A stretch of 64,000 bases of DNA, from assembly GCF_018613195.1 (NCBI RefSeq), contig NZ_JAGGQQ010000019.1, positions 283,637-347,636 of the forward strand. The letters run 5' to 3'. Positions 1-7,676 of this stretch are shown piece after piece. This DNA is from Bacillus sp. ISL-45. GTDB taxonomy: Bacteria > Bacillota > Bacilli > Bacillales > Cytobacillaceae. Each line of letters opens with the position of its first letter. The first letter of the stretch is position 1. The notes under the pieces are model-generated. The model was given only the letters and a program-made list of their open reading frames with translations. It was not told the DNA's origin and did no database searches. The position numbers and the translations under genes are program-made.

Positions 1-2
1 AG

Positions 3-326
3 ATTTTAATTGACCAGATTATTTCCAATGCCATTAAGTACTCTGGGGAAAAGGAAGGAAACAAAAAGCTGGTTTTTCAGATTGAAAGAAAGGGCGAACA
101 CATTTGTCTATCACTTGTTGATCAAGGAGTGGGAATTCCAGACTATGATTTAGAGCGGGTGTTCCAGCCATTTTTTACAGGTGAAAATGGACGTAAGTAT
201 CAAAACTCAACTGGAATCGGATTGTATCTTAGTAAAAAAATTGCCGACAAACTCGGAGCTGCGATTGAGATCCAATCCAAGTCAGGCAAAGGGACGACGG
301 TCCGAATCAAGTGGCTAGCCGGTTAA
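3..326 (+). CDS. Sensor histidine kinase, C-terminal part (BceS-like)
   Basis: The gene is cut by the left window edge; the frame is open from base 3. What remains is the ATP-binding domain of a sensor kinase: N box (IISNAIKYS), G1 box (DQGVGI), F box (VFQPFFTG) and G2 box (TGIGLYLSKKI), ending in KWLAG. The ABC transporter genes directly downstream have the order expected for a BceRS-BceAB cell-envelope stress module, in which the kinase senses flux through the transporter. The sensor part is not visible, so the BceS assignment rests on context; the kinase assignment is firm. Confidence 0.88.
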   Translation: MLIDQIISNAIKYSGEKEGNKKLVFQIERKGEHICLSLVDQGVGIPDYDLERVFQPFFTGENGRKYQNSTGIGLYLSKKIADKLGAAIEIQSKSGKGTTVRIKWLAG

Positions 327-334
327 AGTGATTG

Positions 335-365
335 AATACCTTACAAAAGTGTAAGGTATTTTTTG
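335..365 (+). terminator. Intrinsic terminator after the kinase gene
   Basis: Ten-base stem AATACCTTAC / GTAAGGTATT with a 6-base loop, followed by a T run. It separates the kinase from the transporter genes. Confidence 0.85.
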
Positions 366-571
366 GCGTCATCGATGGCTGCCTGAAAATGAACCAATTA
401 GGATGTAGATATAAGGGTCAGGTTAGTGAACTGGTAACTAGTTCGGACAAAAATTGTGGGAAGAACTGATGGAATCGCCTAAGTCAGTGACACCTTGGTT
501 AAAGATTTCGGGGTGAGCTGTTAAATGTCCGAACCCGGCGCAACTTGGAAAGAAATTTAAGGGGGAATAGG
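366..571. other. Gap with two relics of the TTCGGACAA repeat
   Basis: No gene seen. It must hold the promoter of the transporter genes. At 441-454 GTTCGGACAAAAAT and at 526-534 TGTCCGAAC match the two arms of the hairpin repeated in the array at 46329-47225, so this gap appears to contain a decayed single copy or two half copies. Confidence 0.5.
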
Positions 572-1336
572 ATGGCTATTTTAGAAGCAAATAATATAGT
601 GAAGGTGTATGGTGGGTCGAGTGGAGATAGTTCAACCACTGCTCTGGATGGGGTCAGTCTTACGGTTAAAGAAGGAGAGTTTGTTGCTATAATGGGGCCT
701 TCTGGCAGCGGTAAAACAACTTTGCTGAACATTCTTAGCGGCATTGATCAGCTTACTTCTGGGGAAGTGAAAATTGCCGGTCAGGAAGTAAGCGAAATGT
801 CAGGCGATGAACTTGCCCTATTCCGCCGTAGGAAGCTAGGGTTTGTGTTTCAGGAGTTCAATCTTTTGGACAGCTTGACGGTTAAGGAAAATATTATGCT
901 GCCAATGGTGCTGGAAAAGAAATCGGCGAGCGAAATGGAAGTGAAAGTACAGGAGTTGGCTCAACTTTTCGAAATTCAATCTACCTTGGATAAGTACCCT
1001 TACAACATATCTGGCGGACAGCAGCAGCGAACCGCGGTCAGCCGCGCGCTGGTAAATGAGCCTGCCATCATATTCGCTGATGAACCAACAGGGAATTTAG
1101 ATTCTAAAGCCTCCGCAATCATCATGGAGTGTTTTGAAAAAATCGTTACCGAATTTAAGACAACTGTCCTCCTTGTCACGCATGATGTTTTCGCAGCCAG
1201 TTATTGTCAAAAGGTTGTTTTTATCAAAGACGGGAAGATTCATTCGAGTATCGTGAAAAAAGGGGACAGGAAGGAGTTCCTGGATCGAATCATGGATAAC
1301 TTAGCCGTCCTTGGAGGGAGAACCTATGACATTTAA
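572..1336 (+). CDS. BceA-like ABC transporter ATP-binding protein
   Basis: ATPase of a peptide-antibiotic detoxification or sensing ABC transporter. Visible motifs: Walker A GPSGSGKTT, Q-loop VFQEFNLLD, signature SGGQQQR, Walker B AIIFADEP and switch H in VTHD. The start at 572 follows AAGGGGGAATAGG; a longer frame opens at 545 but has no ribosome site. It overlaps the permease gene by 11 bases, so the two are translationally coupled. With the FtsX-type permease and the upstream kinase, this is the standard BceAB arrangement; the substrate (bacitracin, mersacidin, nisin or other) cannot be read from the sequence. Confidence 0.92.
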   Translation: MAILEANNIVKVYGGSSGDSSTTALDGVSLTVKEGEFVAIMGPSGSGKTTLLNILSGIDQLTSGEVKIAGQEVSEMSGDELALFRRRKLGFVFQEFNLLDSLTVKENIMLPMVLEKKSASEMEVKVQELAQLFEIQSTLDKYPYNISGGQQQRTAVSRALVNEPAIIFADEPTGNLDSKASAIIMECFEKIVTEFKTTVLLVTHDVFAASYCQKVVFIKDGKIHSSIVKKGDRKEFLDRIMDNLAVLGGRTYDI

Positions 1337-3260
1337 CCAAATTGTCTGGAAGATGGCGAAAGTTAATTATAAGAAATATATCTTTTATTACCTATGCAAC
1401 AGTTTTGCGGTGATGTTCTTCTTTATGTTCTCGACCGTTTATTTTAACAACAGGGTTGAGCAAGGGAAGAAATTGGAGAGCCTTCAGGATGCTCTTTCTA
1501 TACCTGGTGCTGCACTGATCATTTTTACTGTTTTCTTCATCAGCTATGCCCACAGTGTTTTTATCAAACAGAGAAGGAGTGAGTTTGGGCTGTTCATGAC
1601 TCTGGGTATGGCAAGAAGAGACATCACTAAATTGCTGCTCCTTGAAAATGGTGTGATTGCAATACTCTCCATTCTCTCGGGTTTACTTGCTGGAGCCGTA
1701 TTCTCCAGACTATTTTTCATGCTGTTAATGAATTTGATCGAACTTAAAGATGTTCCATTTCATTTCTCTGGTAAAATGTTTGTTTTCTCAATAGGAGCTT
1801 TTCTGGCAGTGTTTTTGCTGGCTGTCGGAAAATCATTGTTTGAGACGCTAAGAAGCAGCCTGATCTTAAGCATGAAAAGCAACAGATTTGCGGAGACGCT
1901 TAAAATGAGAAGTCCTTTCATAGGAGCATTTGGTCTGCTTATAATGATCGGTTCTCTATTGATTCTGTATTTTACCTTTGAGGAATCTTCAGGGGCACTC
2001 CTCCCGCTTTGGACAATGGCGATGTTTTTGGGTTTATATATTTCCCTTAGCCAATCTGGCAGTTTCCTTATCAATATAGCGAAAAAATTCCCGGGATTTT
2101 ATTATCGCAGATTGCTTTTCCTGAGCAGCCTTGAGTATAAGTTTAAACAACTGACATCCATTATTATGCTTTTGACTGTGATGATCATGATTACGATTCT
2201 TTATAGCGCGTTATTATTGACGTTTTACAAGGGTTCGGAAAAGGATGCTGTTAATAACAATCCATATGACACAGCTTTTTTTCAGTCAGAAACAAAGAAC
2301 ATAATTTCAGATGCTGAACTTAAAGAAACATTTGAATGGGAAGAGCATTTAAAGATTCCGATCTTCAATTACTATGAAAAAATGATTTATGTTGAAGGAT
2401 ATCAAACTTATCACTTTATGTCACTAGAGGACTTCAATAAATTGACGTCACAGCGGGCAAAGCTGAAAAATACAGAATTTCTGTTTTATTTAAATTCTGA
2501 ACCAGAATTTGCTCATACTGAAATTACTGAATCCCTAAAGCTCTCAATAATGGGCGAAGAGAAAACTTTTACCCTGAAGGATAAGGTGATTGAAAGAAAT
2601 ATTAACCTTCTGCCCAAGACGCATGAATTCATTGTGGTGAATACGGAAGTGTTGGAGAATTTAAGGCAATCAGTTAATGGATACGAATTGATGCTTCATT
2701 TATTGAACCTATCAGATTGGAAAGAGAGCGAAAAGGCAGTTGAACAATTAAAAGGACAATTCCAGGCCGGGAATCGAGAAACACCTCCAATGGATTATCC
2801 TGATATACATTATACTGCCGAAGAAGATCTTTTCCGTATTGCTTCTAAAATAGGGGACTATCAAACAAACAAAACAACCAACGGAATGATGTTCTATGTT
2901 ACCACATTCTTAAGCATCTTGTTCTTTTTTGGCACCTTTGTACTATTATATCTAAATCTATTTTCCGAAATGGATACTGAAAAAATGAAGTATCGGAAAC
3001 TAAACAAAATAGGGATGTCTTCAAATGAAATCAAGCAAAACGTAACAAGAGAATTAGCCACGATATATTTCGTTCCAACCATACTAGGAACAATGCTGGT
3101 CTTTTTGTACCTGGCAATCTTGTCAACAGATGTCGGAGGAATTATGCAAAATCCAGAAATGTTGATGCACTTCCTGCAGATTGGCGGAATTTACGTGGTG
3201 AGCCAGGTGGGATCCTTCTTTTATGCGAGGAAAAAGATGTTGTGGCAGATGATAAATTAG
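1326..3260 (+). CDS. BceB-like ABC transporter permease (FtsX family)
   Basis: About 644 residues, the usual length of BceB permeases, with many hydrophobic segments: one near the N-terminus, several before residue 300, a soluble extracellular-type stretch of about 200 residues (roughly 310-510), then three segments at the C-terminus. The long extracellular loop is the hallmark of BceB-type permeases and is where peptide antibiotics are recognised. Start at 1326 is chosen because GGAGGGAG lies 6 bases upstream; an in-frame start at 1311 lies inside the ATPase gene without a ribosome site. Confidence 0.92.
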   Translation: MTFNQIVWKMAKVNYKKYIFYYLCNSFAVMFFFMFSTVYFNNRVEQGKKLESLQDALSIPGAALIIFTVFFISYAHSVFIKQRRSEFGLFMTLGMARRDITKLLLLENGVIAILSILSGLLAGAVFSRLFFMLLMNLIELKDVPFHFSGKMFVFSIGAFLAVFLLAVGKSLFETLRSSLILSMKSNRFAETLKMRSPFIGAFGLLIMIGSLLILYFTFEESSGALLPLWTMAMFLGLYISLSQSGSFLINIAKKFPGFYYRRLLFLSSLEYKFKQLTSIIMLLTVMIMITILYSALLLTFYKGSEKDAVNNNPYDTAFFQSETKNIISDAELKETFEWEEHLKIPIFNYYEKMIYVEGYQTYHFMSLEDFNKLTSQRAKLKNTEFLFYLNSEPEFAHTEITESLKLSIMGEEKTFTLKDKVIERNINLLPKTHEFIVVNTEVLENLRQSVNGYELMLHLLNLSDWKESEKAVEQLKGQFQAGNRETPPMDYPDIHYTAEEDLFRIASKIGDYQTNKTTNGMMFYVTTFLSILFFFGTFVLLYLNLFSEMDTEKMKYRKLNKIGMSSNEIKQNVTRELATIYFVPTILGTMLVFLYLAILSTDVGGIMQNPEMLMHFLQIGGIYVVSQVGSFFYARKKMLWQMIN

Positions 3261-3265
3261 AACTT

Positions 3266-3303
3266 AAGCCGCCGCTTTCCAAAGAGGAAGGCGGTTTAAT
3301 TTT
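3266..3303 (+). terminator. Intrinsic terminator after the BceAB-like genes
   Basis: Stem AAGCCGCC / GGCGGTTT (one G-U pair) with T-rich tail just after the permease stop. Confidence 0.75.
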
Positions 3304-3357
3304 TCTGCCAACATCGACTGATTTACTTTTTATTAAAGGTTATCCTTTAAATCGAAT

Positions 3358-3394
3358 GAAATCTCAACTCTACTAAAGGGTTGGGATTTTTTAG
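3358..3394 (+). terminator. Second hairpin terminator before the AraC-type gene
   Basis: AAATCTCAACTC pairs with GGGTTGGGATTT (several G-U pairs), followed by TTTTTT. It may back up the preceding terminator or attenuate the next gene. Confidence 0.6.
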
Positions 3395-3469
3395 TGGGTT
3401 TTTAAAAGGATTTTATATGTCATCAAGCGAATAGGTTAAAGGTTAATAATATACTGATAGGGAAAAACG

Positions 3470-4267
3470 GTGTTAAAAATGGAGCAAGCAACTGAACATA
3501 TCAGAGCAGTTACGAAAACAATAGAATATATGAAGGAAAACATTAATGAAGAACTCACTTCGGATAAGCTGGCAGCGGTTGCAGGGTACAGTCCTTATCA
3601 TTTTTCGAGGGTGTTCAAGGAGGTCACTGGTGTTTCTCCAAGGCATTATCTTTCTGCATTAAGAATCGAAGCTGGGAAGGAGATGCTGATGGAATCATCC
3701 TCGCACTCCATTCTTAAGACATTGCTTGATATCGGTTTTCATAGTCTGGGGACTTTCAGTTCAAAATTCAAGCAATTTGTTGGTCAATCACCCAAGCAAT
3801 TTCAAAAAGATGCATTGAAGCTCCATCGGTTTATAAACGAGATGGATGAAAGGGAGAATGCAGTTCCTAATGATGTAAGGCTGCCTGCCGTCCAATGCAG
3901 GATAGAGGCTCCGGAGAACTTTAGAGGCCTTATTTTTGTCGGGTTATTTCCCCGTCCGATTCCCGACCAGACACCCATTGCAGGTACAGCTTTAAGACAC
4001 ACACAACGTAATTACACCTTCACTAGAGTCCCAAATGGTACCTATTATGTTTTGGCAACTGCGATTCCAAGGAGCTTGAATCCCCGGGATTACTTTTTGC
4101 TGTCTAAAAGCTTGCGAGGAAAGGCTGAAGGGTCTATTGAAATCTCAACCGGCAGCTGGATAGAAGTACATATAAAACTAAGGGAACCCATGCCTTATGA
4201 TCCTCCTATTCTCGTCAATTTGCCGAGTCTCTTATTTGAAAAAGATAGCAAACTAGAAGAAAAATAA
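3470..4267 (+). CDS. AraC-family transcriptional regulator
   Basis: N-terminal double helix-turn-helix of AraC type at about residues 14-112 (first helix pair in LAAVAGYSPYHFSRVFKEVT, second in LLDIGFHSLGTFSSKFKQ, ending in the typical GQSPKQF). The C-terminal half (about 130-255) resembles an effector-binding domain of the GyrI/AraC-effector kind, though this is less clear. A GTG at 3470 with GATAGGG upstream or an ATG at 3479 could be the start. The next two genes (VOC and SRPBCC proteins) run in the same direction and may form one unit with it. Confidence 0.85.
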   Translation: MLKMEQATEHIRAVTKTIEYMKENINEELTSDKLAAVAGYSPYHFSRVFKEVTGVSPRHYLSALRIEAGKEMLMESSSHSILKTLLDIGFHSLGTFSSKFKQFVGQSPKQFQKDALKLHRFINEMDERENAVPNDVRLPAVQCRIEAPENFRGLIFVGLFPRPIPDQTPIAGTALRHTQRNYTFTRVPNGTYYVLATAIPRSLNPRDYFLLSKSLRGKAEGSIEISTGSWIEVHIKLREPMPYDPPILVNLPSLLFEKDSKLEEK

Positions 4268-4309
4268 TCGATTAGATTATGGTAATTTTATGAAAAAGGA
4301 GTGATGGTA

Positions 4310-4672
4310 ATGTTAAACAAAGTTTGTGTATTAACGATAAAGGTTGATGACATCGAAAAAGCGCTTGAGTTCTATACCAAGGTGCTCGATTTCGAAGTCT
4401 CTAAACATTATGGGGAAAATATCGTTTCATTGCTACATAAAAAGATCCCTATTGTGCTGGAGAAGACTGAAGGATCTATTTCTGCTGGAGGTCAGAAGGT
4501 TCTGATAGGCATACTGTCTGATAATCTTGATGAGGATGTAAATCGTCTGCGAGGAAGAGGCGCACATATCTTGTTTGATGAATCCAGACCGTGCCCGCCA
4601 GGAAGATACAACATTGTTGAGGATCCATTCGGCAATCAGCTGGAGCTCGTGGAGTTTTCTAATTTTCAATAG
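4310..4672 (+). CDS. VOC (glyoxalase/bleomycin-resistance fold) protein
   Basis: 120-residue single-domain protein with the VOC pattern: N-terminal VLTIKVDDIEKALEFYTKVL and C-terminal DPFGNQLELVEF, where the last Glu is a usual metal ligand. The start at 4310 is set by AAAGGAG 8 bases upstream. Substrate unknown; members of this fold include lyases, dioxygenases and drug-binding proteins. It lies 12 bases before an SRPBCC-domain gene and downstream of an AraC-type regulator, so the three may be co-transcribed. Confidence 0.85.
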   Translation: MLNKVCVLTIKVDDIEKALEFYTKVLDFEVSKHYGENIVSLLHKKIPIVLEKTEGSISAGGQKVLIGILSDNLDEDVNRLRGRGAHILFDESRPCPPGRYNIVEDPFGNQLELVEFSNFQ

Positions 4673-4684
4673 GGGGCCAAGTTT

Positions 4685-5170
4685 ATGGAGAATATTTTGG
4701 CAGAAGTTAAACAAGAAATTACAGTTAATGTGCATGTTGAATTAATTTGGCATGCCTGGACAATATCAGACCGGGTTGCCCTGTGGTTTGCGCCAGAAAC
4801 AAACATTGAAGCAAAAGTTGGCGGAGCGTACGAGCTTTATTTTATTCCTGGCAATAGAACGGGAATGAATACGAAAGGATGCAAGGTACTGAAGCTGAAT
4901 TTTTTTCGAGAGCTGGTATTTGAATGGAAGGGACCTGATCAGTTCAGTTCACTGATGAACATGGGAGAACAACTGACAATCGTCTCAGTAAATTTTGAAA
5001 AAATAGAGGACAATACAACAAAGGTGACTGTACGTCACACAGGCTTCAAAGAGGACGAGGTATGGACTGAAGCGGTTAAGTGGCATGAAATGGCCTGGTC
5101 GGGAGTTTTAAAAAGCCTGAAAAATGCCTTGGAAACAGGAAAAGGTGAGCTTTGCTGCCAACCGGAATAA
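4685..5170 (+). CDS. SRPBCC / AHSA1-like domain protein
   Basis: 161 residues with the START-like pattern of the activator-of-Hsp90-homologue family: VHVELIWHAWTISDRVALWF near the N-terminus, GGAYELYF, LVFEWKGP, and the C-terminal helix WHEMAWSGVLKSLKNAL. Such proteins bind hydrophobic ligands; the ligand here is unknown. TAGGGGGCCAAG precedes the ATG. It is the last gene before a strong terminator at 5242. Confidence 0.82.
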   Translation: MENILAEVKQEITVNVHVELIWHAWTISDRVALWFAPETNIEAKVGGAYELYFIPGNRTGMNTKGCKVLKLNFFRELVFEWKGPDQFSSLMNMGEQLTIVSVNFEKIEDNTTKVTVRHTGFKEDEVWTEAVKWHEMAWSGVLKSLKNALETGKGELCCQPE

Positions 5171-5241
5171 AGCCGTAAAATTATTAAAGAATTCTCTTTG
5201 GAAGTGCGAAATCATAAAAAAACAGTACAAGTAATGTAGAA

Positions 5242-5280
5242 AAAAGCATGGTGATTAGCAATTAATCATCATGCTTTTTA
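5242..5280 (+). terminator. Intrinsic terminator after the SRPBCC gene
   Basis: Long stem AAAAGCATGGTGATTA / TAATCATCATGCTTTT with T tail. Confidence 0.85.
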
Positions 5281-5368
5281 ACTACTTAATTTTTTAATTC
5301 AAAGTCATTATGATTGGAATTACAATTTCATTTGAGTTTTCAAAGAAATACCCGAGCTGATAAATAGT

Positions 5369-5550
5369 CGGAAAAATTCCGCTTAATAAGTAAATTGCAC
5401 TGAAAATAGACTAAATAGACGGAGAAATTCCGTCTATTAACTCGAAAAACACTAAATTGGTGGATTTTGCTTGGCATAACCGGAAAAACTCCGCTTATTT
5501 AGCCAAAAACGTTTTTCATTCTGAATATAATTGGAAAAACTCCGCTTATT
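5369..5550. repeat. Intergenic repeats with CGGAAAAACTCCG core, about 51-bp spacing
   Basis: Four cores of the form YGGARAAAYTCCG begin at 5369, 5420, 5481 and 5532, spacing 51, 61 and 51 bp. Three are followed by CTTAATA/CTTATTT and the second is a perfect palindrome, AATAGACGGA-GAAAT-TCCGTCTATT. There is no gene between 5171 and 5827. The period and one-hairpin-per-unit design match the 52-bp arrays elsewhere in this window although the sequence differs. Confidence 0.75.
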
Positions 5551-5721
5551 TAAGGACCAAACTTCATTCTCCTAGTGCATCTATGTTATGTACGGAAATT
5601 TTCCATTCCCATATAAACTAACAGCATGAGAATGTTCATTCTAACTTTACTAATTGGGATGCTAATTACAGTATTAATTATCAAATAAAATTGGTCATAA
5701 ACACGTTCCTATACCAATTAA

Positions 5722-5763
5722 AAATAGCATGCTAAATCGTAAACGATTTAACATGCTATTTGA
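5722..5763 (-). terminator. Terminator of the redoxin lipoprotein gene
   Basis: AAATAGCATGCTAAATCG / CGATTTAACATGCTATTT hairpin (one mismatch) located 65 bases past the stop of the minus-strand gene, followed on that strand by T-rich sequence. Confidence 0.7.
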
Positions 5764-5827
5764 TTTGATTTTCGCGTTTTGTACTCCAAGAGAACCCTTT
5801 AGGAAAATTATAGGCGGTGCTTTCTTT

Positions 5828-6349
5828 TTACTCCTCAGGTTTCTCCCCGTTCGCAATATCAGCAGCGTATGGGATTATTCCTTCCGCTTCTGTACCGAAT
5901 GTATCGATTTGCTGCGAGTGAAGAACAGTGCCGTCTTTATCAATAACAGCGAATCCTCTGACCGATATTGGAGACTCAGGGTCCAATAGGTTCACCTTCT
6001 TGATCAGCTTCAAGTCCTTGTCCGATATAACGGGATATTCCAGTCCGAGCTCTTCTTTCATCGCTTTATGTTCTTTAACTGAGGATGCGCTTACTGCATA
6101 AATGTTTCCTGGAAACTGGCTGAATGATTCTTTTCGGTTTTGCAGCTCGACCAGCTGCGATTTACAGAAGTCTCAACCAACTCCGGTGAAAAAGAAAACA
6201 AGCGCTGGCTCATCCATATTCTCAAAGGATACTTCCTCACCGGTTTCATCCGGAAGGGAAAGTCCTTTTGATTCAGGTTCATCTCCTGAACAGCCGCTTA
6301 TAATAGCACCGATTATCAATAGCATGATTAAAAAGATTGATTTTTTCAT
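5828..6349 (-). CDS. Redoxin-domain lipoprotein, probable selenoprotein (UGA = Sec at residue 59)
   Basis: Read through one in-frame TGA (6175-6173), this is a 173-residue AhpC/TSA-type redoxin. Residues 1-20 form a lipoprotein signal with Cys20 in IISGC, so it would be anchored on the outer face of the membrane. After DEPALVFFFTGVG the TGA codes residue 59, followed by DFC: the motif UxxC stands where thioredoxin-fold and peroxiredoxin-like proteins have CxxC. The same frame continues for 114 residues with typical redoxin features (IYAVSASS, LGLEYPVISD, VRGFAVIDKDG). Downstream of the TGA the mRNA can form GCAGCU-GGUCG-AGCUGC, a bacterial SECIS-like hairpin. Without Sec insertion the gene would give only a 58-residue peptide; conventional gene callers would split or drop it. 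The alternative is a pseudogene by point mutation. Divergent from the Mn-catalase gene. Confidence 0.85.
6142..6158 (-). promoter_or_regulatory. Candidate bacterial SECIS hairpin
   Basis: On the coding strand GCAGCT-GGTCG-AGCTGC: six-base perfect stem and a 5-base loop starting with GG. Twenty bases lie between the TGA and the loop. The GGUC loop and the distance are like the well-studied SECIS of E. coli fdhF, whose loop also presents GGUC to SelB. Confidence 0.75.
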
Positions 6350-6543
6350 GGATGCACCTCCTTATGTATGTTAATAAGTATATAAGTCTTTTGCTGAAAT
6401 CTCATTATATCATTTATGAAGGTTTTGTTTCGAGTAACGGGCTTGTTATGAGATATTTTTAAAAATCTGGAAAATAGACGTTTATACAAACCCCACTCGG
6501 GAATGAGTCTAAGTGTAAAAATATACTTGATGGAGGCTGAATA

Positions 6544-7326
6544 ATGTACATTCACAAAAAAGAATTATTGTTCCCTGTCCAAGTTAAAAGCCCCAATCCA
6601 GCACATGCAGCTGCAGTACTTGAACAATTTGGCGGTGCCAACGGTGAACTGAAAGCCTGTCTTCAATACTTTGCCCAAAGCTTTAGCACTCCTGATCCGG
6701 CGATCCGAGATTTACTGATGGATATTTCTACAGAGGAAATTTCCCATCTTGAAATGGTTGGTGAGTGTATCACCCAGTTAATGGGTGGTCCTGATATGGA
6801 GCAAAAGAAGGAAGAGATGGGTGCAGATGAACGGAAGATGTCCGGTGAAGGGAATATTCTGTCTGATGCCAAGAGCCATATCAACAATATGATGCACTTC
6901 AACTTTAATTCTACTGTTCAGAAAAGCATGATTCTAGATGGTCACGGACTAGATTTTGTGGATTCTTCAGGAACTCCATTTACAGGTAATTTCATCAATA
7001 ACGTTGGCGATCTCGTCGCCAATCTGCAATCAGATTTAGCGGCTGAACTCCGCGCGAAAAAAGTATATGAAGAGTTATATCGTCATGTAGACGACCCGGG
7101 GGCAAGGGAAATGTTCCAATTCCTGATTGATCGTGAAGCAGCCCATGCGGAACTTTTCGAAGAAGCGATCATCCGCGCAAAAGAATTGGAAAACAAAAAA
7201 GCCCATCAAACAGGCGACCATGTTAATATGTATTTTGACTTATCACTCGGAGGCCTGGCCAAGAATGAATTCAGTTTTGCCAAACAAGCAAAAGTATTTG
7301 AAGGCCCGGTCGAACCGAAAGAATAA
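6544..7326 (+). CDS. Manganese catalase family protein
   Basis: 260 residues of the non-haem Mn-catalase (ferritin-like four-helix) family. Ligand-type residues are visible in helices: GGANGELKACLQYF (Glu), STEEISHLEMVGE (Glu-x2-His), AAELRAKKVYEEL and DREAAHAELFEEA. The enzyme would convert hydrogen peroxide to water and oxygen with a di-Mn centre in the cytosol or, as for Bacillus relatives, in the spore. TGGAGGCTGAATA precedes the ATG. It is divergent from the selenoredoxin candidate, sharing a 195-base promoter region. A terminator follows at 7336. Confidence 0.9.
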   Translation: MYIHKKELLFPVQVKSPNPAHAAAVLEQFGGANGELKACLQYFAQSFSTPDPAIRDLLMDISTEEISHLEMVGECITQLMGGPDMEQKKEEMGADERKMSGEGNILSDAKSHINNMMHFNFNSTVQKSMILDGHGLDFVDSSGTPFTGNFINNVGDLVANLQSDLAAELRAKKVYEELYRHVDDPGAREMFQFLIDREAAHAELFEEAIIRAKELENKKAHQTGDHVNMYFDLSLGGLAKNEFSFAKQAKVFEGPVEPKE

Positions 7327-7335
7327 ATTTTATAG

Positions 7336-7368
7336 AACCCTCTGAATCGTTGGATTTGGAGGGTTTTT
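7336..7368 (+). terminator. Terminator after the Mn-catalase gene
   Basis: AACCCTCTGAATC pairs with GGATTTGGAGGGTT, followed by TTTTT. Confidence 0.8.
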
Positions 7369-7511
7369 GCTTACTCTTTGGAAATTTTAGCAGTGAACCA
7401 TTCATTGGGACACCGGAAGTCAGCCTTAAACATGGAATCTTCTCCTAAATAAAGGGTATTTTCATGTTCTTACAGAAGTAATTTAGTAAAACAAAGATAA
7501 AGGGAGTCAGC

Positions 7512-7667
7512 ATGAAAAAAGGTAAATTTTTATTCCTTGTAGGATTGTTCACATACATGTCCGGCATCTATTTGTCCACAATATGGGTTGCAGCAGGCGC
7601 AGCCATAGGTATTTCAGGTGGTCTGATTATGGGAATCAGTACATATTATTTAGCAATGAAAAATTGA
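7512..7667 (+). CDS. Small membrane protein, 51 aa
   Basis: MKKGKFLFLVGLFTYMSGIY and so on: two hydrophobic segments (about 6-24 and 25-46) separated by a short turn, ending in AMKN. AAAGGGAGTCAGC gives a good ribosome site 7-8 bases before the ATG. Family not recognised. Stands alone between the catalase terminator and the convergent J-domain gene. Confidence 0.7.
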   Translation: MKKGKFLFLVGLFTYMSGIYLSTIWVAAGAAIGISGGLIMGISTYYLAMKN

Positions 7668-7676
7668 TTTCCATCA

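Noticed and set aside
5729..6374. Plus-strand open frames opposite the redoxin gene
   Set aside because: They are antisense shadows; the minus strand has the lipoprotein signal and redoxin motifs.
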